Program-made: the position numbers and the translations under genes
The notes under the pieces: generated by a model
Told to the model about the DNA's origin: nothing
Seen by the model: the letters and a program-made list of their open reading frames with translations, nothing else
Databases searched by the model: none
In this document: positions 15,672 through 23,056 of the stretch, one piece after another
Numbering within the stretch: position 1 is the first letter of the stretch
Layout of the letters: each line of letters begins with the position of its first letter
Assembly: GCA_963616135.1 (NCBI GenBank)
Contig: CAVEJT010000003.1
Coordinates: 1-36,915 of the forward strand
Direction: 5' to 3'
Origin: UMGS1613 sp963616135
Lineage (GTDB): Bacteria; Bacillota_I; Bacilli_A; RF39; UBA660
DNA length: 36,915 nt

Positions 15672-16943
15672 TTAATCCTTATATTCAAATTCATAATCAA
15701 GAATTCGAATAGTATCTCCGTCTTTTATACCCATTTCTTTCAGTTTATCATCAATACCAAGTTTTCTTAATTTTTTAGAAAATCTTCTAAAAGCTTCTTC
15801 ATTTGCAAACCATGTCATTCTTAATATTTTTTCTATTTCATCACCAGTTACCACAAAAGTATCTCCGTCTTTATATATTTTAAATGGTTGTTCACGCTTA
15901 AACTTATATAATACATGACTTTCAAACTTTTCTTCTTCATACAATGGTTGTTTTTCAATATTATCCAACATATCAGCTAATTTAATTAAAACCTCATCAA
16001 TTCCTTTACCTGTTGCAGCACTTATTGGATATACATCCTGATTAATTTCTTTTTTAAATCTTTCTATATTTTTTTCTGAACCTTCTATATCCATTTTATT
16101 AGCTATTACTATTTGTGGTTTATCTAATATTTTTTTATTAAAATCACCTAACTCTTTGTTAATAATTTTATAATCTTCAACAGGATCTCTTCCTTCAAAA
16201 CCACTCATATCAACAATATGAGCAATTACTCTAGTCCTTTCAATGTGTCTTAGAAATTTATCACCCAATCCCTCTCCAAGAGAAGCACCTTTTATAAGGC
16301 CAGGTAAATCTGCAACAACAAATGATCTATTATCTTTAGTTTTTACAACCCCTAAATTTGGAGTAAGAGTTGTAAAATGGTATGCTGCTATTTTGGGTTT
16401 TGCAGCACTTATCTTGCTAATGAAAGTACTCTTACCTACACTAGGAAGTCCCACTAAACCCACATCAGCTAATAATTTCAATTCAACCTTAACTTTCTTT
16501 TCCTCACCAGGCTCTCCATTTTCACAAAAAGCAGGAGCAGGATTGTTTTTTGTAGCAAAAGCAATATTTCCTCTACCGCCACGTCCACCATAAGCAGCAA
16601 TTACTCTATCGCCGTTTTTAATTAAATCTCCAATAATCAAATTAGTATCAACATCAGTTATCACAGTACCAACAGGAACCTTTATAATTAAATCCTCAGC
16701 ATTTTTTCCATTACAAGCTTTTCCTTCACCATGATTTCCTTGTTTAGCTTTATATATTTTTTTATATCGTAAATCAATCAAAGTATTTAATCCCTCATCA
16801 GCTTCAAAGACTATATTTCCACCATGTCCACCATTTCCACCAAATGGTCCACCCATTTCAACATATTTTTCTCGTCTAAAAGCCATGCATCCATTTCCAC
16901 CACGACCAGCATTTAGTTCAATTACAACTTCATCTACAAACAT
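15672..16943 (-). CDS. obg: Obg-family GTPase (ObgE/CgtA)
   Basis: Essential GTPase involved in 50S assembly and, in Bacillus, in stress response and sporulation initiation. The glycine-rich Obg fold (residues 1-158) has FVDEVVIELNAGRGGNG and GGPFGGNGGHGG. The G domain has GLPSVGKSTF (G1), the TTLTPNLG switch, DLPGLIKGAS (G3) and NKMD (G4). A C-terminal OCT domain (about 345-423) is present, as in other Bacilli but not in short Obg forms. AAAGGTGAT precedes the ATG by three bases. Confidence 0.97.
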   Translation of the reverse strand: MFVDEVVIELNAGRGGNGCMAFRREKYVEMGGPFGGNGGHGGNIVFEADEGLNTLIDLRYKKIYKAKQGNHGEGKACNGKNAEDLIIKVPVGTVITDVDTNLIIGDLIKNGDRVIAAYGGRGGRGNIAFATKNNPAPAFCENGEPGEEKKVKVELKLLADVGLVGLPSVGKSTFISKISAAKPKIAAYHFTTLTPNLGVVKTKDNRSFVVADLPGLIKGASLGEGLGDKFLRHIERTRVIAHIVDMSGFEGRDPVEDYKIINKELGDFNKKILDKPQIVIANKMDIEGSEKNIERFKKEINQDVYPISAATGKGIDEVLIKLADMLDNIEKQPLYEEEKFESHVLYKFKREQPFKIYKDGDTFVVTGDEIEKILRMTWFANEEAFRRFSKKLRKLGIDDKLKEMGIKDGDTIRILDYEFEYKD

Positions 16944-16959
16944 AATATCACCTTTAATA

Positions 16960-16965
16960 ATTATA
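16960..16965 (-). promoter_or_regulatory. Possible -10 box of obg
   Basis: Minus strand consensus TATAAT, 16 bases before the ATG. No clear -35. A weak hairpin (about 16971-16998, GACTA/TAGTC) followed by TTTTATTG lies just upstream and could act as a second galE terminator. Confidence 0.4.
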
Positions 16966-17030
16966 CAATAAAAGACTAAAAATTAATAGTCCTTTTAACA
17001 GTTTATTTCTTTTAAAACAACTTATAAATA

Positions 17031-17058
17031 AGAAAAAATAGCTATAATTATAACTATT
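17031..17058 (-). terminator. Terminator of galE
   Basis: Minus strand AATAGTTAT pairs with ATAGCTATT (one wobble) around AATT, then a T run. The galE stop codon is within the first arm. Confidence 0.7.
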
Positions 17059-18061
17059 TACTATCTTTATAATGACTTACAAAATTATAAGCATCCCTAC
17101 ACATATCATCTATATTTAAAGTAGCTTCCCAATGAAGTTTCTCTTTAGCATAACTAGGATCAGCATAACAAGCATCTATATCACCAGGTCTTCTATCCAC
17201 AATTTGATACTTAACATCCACATTGTTTACCTTTTTAAAAGTTTCAACCAAATCAAGTACACTATACCCATTACCTGTACCTAAATTATAACAATCAACT
17301 CCAGAATCATTCAATACTTTTTCTATGGCTTTAATATGTCCACGAGCCAAATCAACAACATGTATATAATCCCTAACTCCAGTTCCATCTGGTGTATCAT
17401 AATCATTTCCAAATACACTTAAAATTTCCAATTCTTTATTTGCAACCTTAACAATATAAGGCATTAAATTATTTGGTATATCATTAGGATTTTCACCAAT
17501 TAAACCAGATTTATGAGCACCAATTGGGTTAAAATATCTAAGAATTGCAATAGACCAAGAATTATCTGATTTATATAAATCCTTCAATATACCTTCAATC
17601 ATTAATTTTGTGGATCCATATGGATTAGTAGTTGATAATGGGAAATCTTCTCTTATTGGTAAACTTGCTGGTTTACCATAAACAGTCGCACTCGATGAAA
17701 AAACAAACCTCTTACAATTCTTTGATTTCATTACCTCTAATAAAGTAATAGTAGAATCTAAATTATTTCTATAATACATTAAAGGCATCTTAACAGATTC
17801 TCCAACAGCCTTGAACCCAGCAAAATGAATTACTGCATCAATATTATTTTCATCAAATATTTTATTTAATATATTTTTATCACAACAATCACCCTCATAG
17901 AATTTAAAATCTTTCTTTGTTATCTCTTTAATTTTATCTACAACATCTCTCTTTGAATTAGAAAAATTATCAATTATTATAACATTATAACCATTCTCTA
18001 ATAACTCTACACAAGTATGACTTCCTATATAACCTGTACCACCTGTAACTAATATATTCAT
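17054..18061 (-). CDS. galE: UDP-glucose 4-epimerase
   Basis: NAD-dependent short-chain dehydrogenase that interconverts UDP-glucose and UDP-galactose (or the GlcNAc/GalNAc forms), supplying sugars for surface glycans. The Rossmann motif VTGGTGYIGSHT is at residues 5-16, and FSSSATVYG and NPYGSTK give the Ser/Tyr/Lys catalytic set. The C-terminal VDRRPGDIDACYADPS is typical of GalE. Length 335 aa is standard. AGGAGG precedes the ATG by five bases. It is a single-gene unit without other Leloir genes. Confidence 0.95.
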   Translation of the reverse strand: MNILVTGGTGYIGSHTCVELLENGYNVIIIDNFSNSKRDVVDKIKEITKKDFKFYEGDCCDKNILNKIFDENNIDAVIHFAGFKAVGESVKMPLMYYRNNLDSTITLLEVMKSKNCKRFVFSSSATVYGKPASLPIREDFPLSTTNPYGSTKLMIEGILKDLYKSDNSWSIAILRYFNPIGAHKSGLIGENPNDIPNNLMPYIVKVANKELEILSVFGNDYDTPDGTGVRDYIHVVDLARGHIKAIEKVLNDSGVDCYNLGTGNGYSVLDLVETFKKVNNVDVKYQIVDRRPGDIDACYADPSYAKEKLHWEATLNIDDMCRDAYNFVSHYKDSK

Positions 18062-18078
18062 AAATACCTCCTATTTAT

Positions 18079-18084
18079 ATTATA
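18079..18084 (-). promoter_or_regulatory. Possible -10 box of galE
   Basis: Minus strand TATAAT 18 bases before the galE start, with only a T-rich -35 region. Confidence 0.35.
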
Positions 18085-18109
18085 AGTATACTATAAATAA
18101 AAAAAAAAG

Positions 18110-18147
18110 TACATAAAAAGATTTAACTTTAATAAAATTAAATCTTT
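18110..18147 (-). terminator. Terminator of the ART-like gene
   Basis: Minus strand AAAGATTTAA pairs with TTAAATCTTT across an 11-base loop, followed by a T-rich tail. Confidence 0.65.
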
Positions 18148-18174
18148 AACTTATTCAAATCTTTAATAAATTTA

Positions 18175-18831
18175 TTATTTTTTCAATACTAAACTAGGTG
18201 TATTAGATAATTTATCTAAATCTAATATATAAGGACTATCAGAAGACATCTCTCTTAAAAACATTTGTGTTTTACATTCCTTTATAGTAAGTGCGACATC
18301 CTTTAAATAATTGAATTTTTCTATTAAACCATTTGAATTTTGTTCCTGTCCATTATTACTAGAAAATTTATCAATTAACTTCAAAATTCTAAAATCAACA
18401 GACTTCAACTTATCAATTGATACACTACTAGATATAAATTCATTACCATAGTTTAATGCTGATCTACGTGCTTTAATATCACTAGATACAATAAAATCAA
18501 CCCAAAATGGATCAAAAGGATCATACTCAAACTCATCAGCATATAAGTCATCCAATCCCACTACTGACAATGAAACCATGTCAATTCCATTAATATGAGA
18601 ATCAGTATCACTCATTTTATTTAATATTTCTTCAGAATAATTTTTCAAGCCCAATTTAACTATATCTGACATTGAAAGTATACCGTGCTTACAAATAGAA
18701 GCGGCATCTCTATAACTAGCATTATGATGATATCTAGCATTTGATATTTCATCACTTTTTATTTTTACATCATTTATAATATCTCTTATATACTCTAAAA
18801 CATATTTTTCTTCTAATAAAACTTTATTCAT
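18175..18831 (-). CDS. Possible ADP-ribosyltransferase-fold protein (function unknown)
   Basis: Not a family I can name. The order of motifs is reminiscent of ART/DarT-like enzymes: YHHNASYRDAASICKHGIL (residues 34-52) has the His plus helix plus 'hGIL' form of the NAD-binding start. DMVSLSV (84-90) fits the second strand, and SALNYGNEFISSSVSID (124-140) offers a late Glu (131) before a strand. All of this is inference from pattern, and there is no flanking antitoxin-like gene. The frame extends to a TTG at 18846, but GGAGGGG lies between, so ATG 18831 is the start (218 aa). A strong promoter with a palindrome over its -10 suggests regulation. Confidence 0.6.
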   Translation of the reverse strand: MNKVLLEEKYVLEYIRDIINDVKIKSDEISNARYHHNASYRDAASICKHGILSMSDIVKLGLKNYSEEILNKMSDTDSHINGIDMVSLSVVGLDDLYADEFEYDPFDPFWVDFIVSSDIKARRSALNYGNEFISSSVSIDKLKSVDFRILKLIDKFSSNNGQEQNSNGLIEKFNYLKDVALTIKECKTQMFLREMSSDSPYILDLDKLSNTPSLVLKK

Positions 18832-18851
18832 ACCCAACCCCTCCAAAATTA

Positions 18852-18866
18852 GTGTTATTCTAACAC
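18852..18866. promoter_or_regulatory. Operator-like inverted repeat over the -10 of the ART-like gene
   Basis: GTGTTA-TTC-TAACAC is a perfect six-base inverted repeat with a three-base centre that covers the TAGAAT -10 box. A repressor bound here would block the promoter. The cognate regulator is not identified. Confidence 0.4.
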
Positions 18867-18885
18867 AAATTCTTTAAAAGGTCAA
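18857..18885 (-). promoter_or_regulatory. Sigma-A promoter of the ART-like gene
   Basis: Minus strand TTGACC (18885-18880), 17 bases, TGT-TAGAAT (-10 at 18862-18857), extended -10 type. It begins two bases after the upstream gene's stop. Confidence 0.75.
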
Positions 18886-18886
18886 A

Positions 18887-19318
18887 TTATAAAAATTTTT
18901 TTAAATCTTCAACATATTTTTCTTGCTTTTTTACAAATTTATCAATTATATCTTCAACATCTTTATTGATTTCTTTTTTATTTAAAATTCTTCTTCCTTC
19001 TATTATTCCCATATTAGTTCCTTGAAGCAACAATTCGGCAATATTAGAATTACTATGATCAGTCATAGTTTTCATATTTATACCACTCCAAGTCATTACC
19101 TTATTCATAACACTAGTTTCATGAGGAGTATCATCACTATTATATTTATCATAAATATTAGTTATATCATCCTTTATACTTTGATAGAACTCATACTGCT
19201 TTTCCAATAAAGATTTAAATTTACTATCTTCAACTTTATCAAGTATATCATCTATAGCATCCATCCCCATACATGCTCCCTTATTAATTTCATCTAATGC
19301 ATTAATATTTTCTTTCAT
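18887..19318 (-). CDS. Hypothetical helical-bundle protein, 143 aa
   Basis: Not recognised with certainty. The sequence is almost entirely amphipathic helix, in the pattern of a four-helix bundle of about 140 residues. The motifs are NKGACMGMDAIDDILD near the N-terminus, HETSVMNKVMTWSG in the middle, and QGTNMGIIEGRRILNK towards the end. His, Glu and Met residues are present, but no clear ferritin-type E-x-x-H pair is visible, so a metal role is only a possibility. The frame extends to an ATG at 19330, but GGGTGAT stands three bases before ATG 19318, which is chosen. A weak sigma-G-like match (19333-19362) is upstream. Confidence 0.65.
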   Translation of the reverse strand: MKENINALDEINKGACMGMDAIDDILDKVEDSKFKSLLEKQYEFYQSIKDDITNIYDKYNSDDTPHETSVMNKVMTWSGINMKTMTDHSNSNIAELLLQGTNMGIIEGRRILNKKEINKDVEDIIDKFVKKQEKYVEDLKKFL

Positions 19319-19361
19319 TTTATCACCCATTTAATTATGGTAGAATTCTTAAAAAATATAC

Positions 19362-19384
19362 AAAAAAAACTAACAAAAGTTAGT
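19362..19384 (-). terminator. Terminator of the tRNA-Gln/tRNA-Thr unit
   Basis: Minus strand ACTAAC pairs with GTTAGT around TTTT and is followed by a run of T. It begins 16 bases after the tRNA-Thr CCA end. Confidence 0.85.
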
Positions 19385-19399
19385 AATCAAATAAAATTA

Positions 19400-19475
19400 T
19401 GGTGCTGAAAGAGGGATTCAAACCCCCGACCTGCTCTTTACGAGGGAGCTGCTCTATCAACTGAGCTATTTCAGC
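19400..19475 (-). tRNA. tRNA-Thr (anticodon CGT) with A19/U56
   Basis: 76 bases with encoded CCA. Acceptor GCTGAAA/TTTCAGC, D arm GCTC/GAGC, anticodon loop CTCGTAA (CGT), T stem GGGGG/CCCTC. Three oddities: the D loop reads AGTTGATA, giving A at 19; the T loop reads TTTGAAT, giving T at 56; and the last anticodon-stem pair (31-39) is C-A. A19 and U56 would still pair. It is cotranscribed with tRNA-Gln five bases upstream. Confidence 0.93.
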
Positions 19476-19480
19476 ACATA

Positions 19481-19555
19481 TGGTTACCCCAGTAGGATTC
19501 GAACCTACGCATAATGGAGTCAGAGTCCACCGCCTTACCGCTTGGCTATGGGGCA
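19481..19555 (-). tRNA. tRNA-Gln (anticodon CTG)
   Basis: 75 bases with encoded CCA. Acceptor TGCCCCA/TGGGGTA (one G-T), D arm GCC/GGC, anticodon stem GTGGA/TCCAT with loop CTCTGAC (CTG), T arm GTAGG-TTCGAAT-CCTAC. It is the first gene of the Gln-Thr unit. Confidence 0.96.
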
Positions 19556-19569
19556 ATATCCATAATTAA

Positions 19570-19598
19570 ATTATACTATGTAAAGTATAATTATTCAA
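19570..19598 (-). promoter_or_regulatory. Sigma-A promoter of the tRNA-Gln/Thr unit
   Basis: Minus strand TTGAAT (19598-19593), 17 bases, consensus TATAAT (19575-19570), 15 bases before the tRNA-Gln 5' end. Confidence 0.8.
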
Positions 19599-19604
19599 CC
19601 TCTT

Positions 19605-20369
19605 TTAACACCTTTTTAAATTTTTAACATATCTTTCATTTAATATTTCAAACATTATATCCCCAATACTGTACCACTTTATTTGAACCCAATTCCTCCT
19701 ATATTCGGTTTTAGGATTATAATCTAATATTCTACTTAAAGGTTGGAATATTAAACAAGAAAAATGAATCGAACTCGATTTAAAATTAATCTTATTCAAA
19801 ATATACTTATAAAGTTCATCTCGAGTTACATAAAAAAAATCATCTGGAGTACCGCAAATTAAAACATCTACAACAGAATAATCCTCATTTGTTCCTTGTA
19901 ATAAAAATCTATTAATACATTTATTAATAACACACTCATCATTTATAAATGTATTAATCCTATCTATTGATTTCTTATTATTAATTTTATATTCCTCAAC
20001 ACCAATTCTTTTTAATCCAGTGCCATCTATCGTACCATCTGCATACTGATATTTTAAAATTTCATATATAATTTCTTTTTTTATACCTATACTGTATAAA
20101 AAGTTACTAAAACTAGAAACTTTTTCACTATGAATAGAATTTCTATAACCTAATTTTAAACTAATGTTTTTAACACTATTATTAATTGAAATAGAAATAT
20201 CCGTCTTTTCATAATTATTACCCTTCTTACACTTTACAACAGATTCTCCAGCTATATTTGGAAATAATGAATAAATCATATCTTGAAGTAAAAAATCAAG
20301 ATCATTTACTCTTTTATTATTTAATTTAGAAATAAAATCTAATTCATTTTTTATACCTTTATTATAAAT
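19605..20369 (-). CDS. Hypothetical, possibly PD-(D/E)XK-like protein, probable ATT start
   Basis: Residues YNKGIKNELDFISKLNNKRVNDLD, then KTDISISIN and NISLKLGYRNSIHSEKVSSF, resemble small restriction-endonuclease-like proteins: Asp 57 followed by S-L-K at 70-72. The expected D/E two before the Lys is Ser here, so a nuclease role is uncertain. The only upstream ATG in frame (20393) has no ribosome site. A perfect AGGAGGTGA starts inside its fourth codon and ends four bases before an ATT at 20369. The first downstream ATG in frame is 30 codons further. I therefore take ATT as the start (254 aa), as known for infC. Gene context (between tRNA clusters, no partner) suggests an acquired gene. Confidence 0.6.
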   Translation of the reverse strand: MYNKGIKNELDFISKLNNKRVNDLDFLLQDMIYSLFPNIAGESVVKCKKGNNYEKTDISISINNSVKNISLKLGYRNSIHSEKVSSFSNFLYSIGIKKEIIYEILKYQYADGTIDGTGLKRIGVEEYKINNKKSIDRINTFINDECVINKCINRFLLQGTNEDYSVVDVLICGTPDDFFYVTRDELYKYILNKINFKSSSIHFSCLIFQPLSRILDYNPKTEYRRNWVQIKWYSIGDIMFEILNERYVKNLKRC

Positions 20370-20510
20370 AATTTCACCTCCTATATATATCATTACATTT
20401 TTATCTTAAAAATCCTTTTTTATTTTTAAATTTTTGTAATATTTTTGAATTTTTTTATAAAATAAGCACAAGGTCGTTCAAATAACTGATAGCTTAACAC
20501 TTTCTTTCAC

Positions 20511-20536
20511 AAAAAAACCACTAACAATAGTGGTTT
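20511..20536 (-). terminator. Terminator of the tRNA-Ile/tRNA-Glu unit
   Basis: Minus strand AAACCACTA pairs perfectly with TAGTGGTTT around TTGT, then a T run. It begins 12 bases past the tRNA-Glu CCA end. Confidence 0.9.
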
Positions 20537-20548
20537 ACAATACTTAAA

Positions 20549-20625
20549 TGGTGACCGGTACGGGATTCGGACCCGTGAATGCATGCGTGAAAGGCATGTG
20601 TGTTAAGCCGCTTCACCAACCGGCC
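20549..20625 (-). tRNA. tRNA-Glu (anticodon TTC) with C55 in the T loop
   Basis: 77 bases with encoded CCA. Acceptor GGCCGGT/ACCGGTC (one G-T), D arm GTG/CAC, anticodon stem CATGC/GCATG with loop CTTTCAC (TTC), T stem ACGGG/CCCGT. The T loop is TCCGAAT, so position 55 is C where T (pseudouridine) is nearly universal. G18 and G19 are kept. It lies 14 bases after tRNA-Ile in the same unit. Confidence 0.94.
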
Positions 20626-20639
20626 ATATTCAAATAAGA

Positions 20640-20716
20640 TGGTGGGCCTGGATGGACTTGAACCATCGACCTTGCGCTTATCAGACGCACGCTCTAACCA
20701 GCTGAGCTACAAGCCC
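20640..20716 (-). tRNA. tRNA-Ile (anticodon GAT)
   Basis: 77 bases with encoded CCA. Acceptor GGGCTTG/CAGGCCC (one G-T), D arm GCTC/GAGC, anticodon stem TGCGT/GCGCA with loop CTGATAA (GAT), T arm GATGG-TTCAAGT-CCATC. First gene of the Ile-Glu unit. Confidence 0.96.
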
Positions 20717-20737
20717 ATCAAAAGATATGACTATATA

Positions 20738-20766
20738 AGTATATCCTACTTTTTCATTTTTGACAA
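20738..20766 (-). promoter_or_regulatory. Sigma-A promoter of the tRNA-Ile/Glu unit
   Basis: Minus strand TTGTCA (20766-20761), 17 bases, TATACT (20743-20738), 22 bases before the tRNA-Ile 5' end. Confidence 0.8.
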
Positions 20767-20812
20767 TACTTTTTTTGAAATTTTTGAATTTTTTTATAAA
20801 GAAATAATGTCA

Positions 20813-20844
20813 GACAAAAAAAAAAGAACAATTATTTGTTCTTT
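20813..20844 (-). terminator. Terminator of the cdsA-rseP-ABC exporter operon
   Basis: Minus strand AAAGAACAA pairs perfectly with TTGTTCTTT around ATAA, then about ten T. The permease stop codon falls in the loop. Confidence 0.9.
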
Positions 20845-22157
20845 AAAGACTTAAAAATCTTACCCCACATATTACTCGAAGAATAATTTAAAATCCCAAC
20901 TTTATATATCCTCAAACCATATTTGATTAAAACAAGTACAGTAAATAACATCAATATATTAGAAACAATTATTTCAAATAAACCGATTTGCCCCATTACA
21001 AGTAAAGACGGAGATAACACAGAAGAAATAAAAGGAACAAAAGATAATACCTTTATAAATATTGATCCTTTAAACAATCCTGCCATAATTGATAAATAAT
21101 ATCCTAACAATAAAACAACAACAATTGGTATTTGCACCTGTTGATAATCTTCACTATTAGTTGTCATAGATGCTAAAATACCAGATACAAGAGAATAACC
21201 AATAAGAGTTAACACCAACAAAATAATAGAAAAAACTAATACAATCGCAAACTTATCAGCAAATATACTATCCTTAAGAGTATTAATTGCCCCTACTATC
21301 TCATTAGTTATACCATTAACTATAGAATTACCCCCAATATATTTTCTTAATAATATTCCAACGTAACTATATAATATCAACAAAATAGCTTGAAAAAATA
21401 TAAATAAATTATTTGCTATAACCTTAGCCATAAAATGAGTTTTAGGAGATACATTAGAAATAATTATTTCCATACTCTTAGTAGATTTCTCATCATTAAC
21501 TTCAGAACCTATCATTTGAACTAAAAATATAGTCAACATAAAAAATGGTAAAATAATAATAGGAAATACGCTTTTCATAATCATTTCTACATTTTCTTCT
21601 TCATTAGTAATACTTTCATCCAAAATTTCTCTTTCAATAGAAACTCCTTCTGTTATCTTCGCAAGTTCATCACTTGATAAATCAAGTTTAGATAAATTAT
21701 ACATATCACAAGAGGATTTAATCGCACCACTAATCAATTGATAATCATAAGAATCAATACTAGATAACGAAACAAATTTTGTTTTTAAATCACCATATTC
21801 ATCAAAATACAAATAAATCATATATGAACTTTTTTCAGTATTTAAAATTTTATCCTTTAACTCATCATACGATTCATCAGCTTTAACAACATCATAAGCC
21901 TCATTATCTTCGCCATAAAAAGTAGTCTCATAATAATTTAAATTTTCTTTAAAGCTATCAAATAAAACCTTAGTATCATCAACCACATAAATTTTTGTTT
22001 TTGAATCAAAATCTCCTCCAAAAAATGTAACAATACTATCAATATTAATAATTCCAATAAGTATAACAGCAATAACTAAATTAGAAATTAAAAACCATTT
22101 AGATTTTACTTTTTTCTTTATACTAGTGTTAATTAGAAAATTTAATTTACTTCTCAT
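20832..22157 (-). CDS. ABC-2 type exporter permease (NatB-like)
   Basis: Membrane subunit of an ABC exporter. One N-terminal membrane segment (about residues 22-44) is followed by a 150-residue outer loop, and then five to six membrane segments from about 185 to the end. This is the ABC2_membrane_3/NatB plan. NatAB-like systems export sodium or toxic compounds, but substrate cannot be inferred here. It overlaps the ATPase gene by 11 bases. Length 441 aa is normal. It is the last gene of the cdsA-rseP operon. Confidence 0.85.
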   Translation of the reverse strand: MRSKLNFLINTSIKKKVKSKWFLISNLVIAVILIGIINIDSIVTFFGGDFDSKTKIYVVDDTKVLFDSFKENLNYYETTFYGEDNEAYDVVKADESYDELKDKILNTEKSSYMIYLYFDEYGDLKTKFVSLSSIDSYDYQLISGAIKSSCDMYNLSKLDLSSDELAKITEGVSIEREILDESITNEEENVEMIMKSVFPIIILPFFMLTIFLVQMIGSEVNDEKSTKSMEIIISNVSPKTHFMAKVIANNLFIFFQAILLILYSYVGILLRKYIGGNSIVNGITNEIVGAINTLKDSIFADKFAIVLVFSIILLVLTLIGYSLVSGILASMTTNSEDYQQVQIPIVVVLLLGYYLSIMAGLFKGSIFIKVLSFVPFISSVLSPSLLVMGQIGLFEIIVSNILMLFTVLVLIKYGLRIYKVGILNYSSSNMWGKIFKSLKNK

Positions 22158-23046
22158 AAGACTCCCCTACTTTCGAAATAAAAATTTCATTTAAACTTGG
22201 TTCTTCAACTACAAATTTCATAACATTATTACATTTTGCTACAAGCTTAAAAACATCACTTGCAATATCAATACTTGAGACCCTTACCTCATATCCATCT
22301 AATTTTGATTCAACACTCTCAACACCCTTTATATTTTTAAGCTTATTAACATCTATGTCTGCTTCTATAATAATATTTTTCTTTCTATACTTTTCCTTTA
22401 TATCTTTGATATTTCCTTTTAATACCGTTTTTCCACCTACTAAAATAACTAATTTTTTGCAAAATAATTCAACATGCTCCATTCTATGAGAAGAAAAAAT
22501 TATAATACTACCTTGCCTAGATAATTCAAGAATCTCACATTTAAACAATTCTATATTAAATGGATCTAATCCAGAAAACGGTTCATCTAAAATTAAAAGT
22601 TTTGGCTTATTTAAAATTGCCATTATAAATTGTATTTTTTGTTGATTACCTTTTGATAACTCCTTTATTTTTTTATTCTTATATTCACTTATACCAAACT
22701 TATCTAGCAAATTATCCAAACGCTCAATAATCGCTTTATCACTCATACCCTTTAAAGCACCATAATATATTGCTTGTTCAATAACAGTTAATTTAGTAAG
22801 TAAACTTCTTTCTTCAGTTAAAAAACCAATATTATCAGTTACACTATAATCTATATTTTTTCCATTCAAAGTAATATTACCACTTGATTTATCAAGTAGA
22901 CCCATAATCATCCTAAAAGTAGTAGTTTTACCTGCTCCATTTACACCAAGAAGGCCAAAAATTTCGCCTTCCTTAACCTCAAAAGATAAATCATCAACAG
23001 CCTTAAAACTGCCATAATACTTTGTTACGTGTTCAACCTTTAACAC
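22147..23046 (-). CDS. ABC exporter ATP-binding protein (NatA-like)
   Basis: Walker A GVNGAGKTT (about residues 34-42), signature LSKGNQQKIQ, Walker B LLILDEPFSGLDP, H-loop SSHRMEH. After the nucleotide domain, the C-terminal 90 residues (KKNIIIEADIDVNKL onward) form the small DUF4162-like domain common in NatA-type ATPases. Start is GTG: AGGAGTGAT stands three bases before it and no ATG is available. It pairs with the permease gene it overlaps. Confidence 0.92.
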   Translation of the reverse strand: MLKVEHVTKYYGSFKAVDDLSFEVKEGEIFGLLGVNGAGKTTTFRMIMGLLDKSSGNITLNGKNIDYSVTDNIGFLTEERSLLTKLTVIEQAIYYGALKGMSDKAIIERLDNLLDKFGISEYKNKKIKELSKGNQQKIQFIMAILNKPKLLILDEPFSGLDPFNIELFKCEILELSRQGSIIIFSSHRMEHVELFCKKLVILVGGKTVLKGNIKDIKEKYRKKNIIIEADIDVNKLKNIKGVESVESKLDGYEVRVSSIDIASDVFKLVAKCNNVMKFVVEEPSLNEIFISKVGESYEK

Positions 23047-23056
23047 ACTATCACTC

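Noticed and set aside
20441..20800. A 21-base direct repeat (ATTTTTGAATTTTTTTATAAA) flanking the tRNA-Ile/Glu unit
   Set aside because: It is a low-complexity A/T tract and there are no target-site, integrase or attachment-site features. Chance similarity in AT-rich spacers is the simpler reading.
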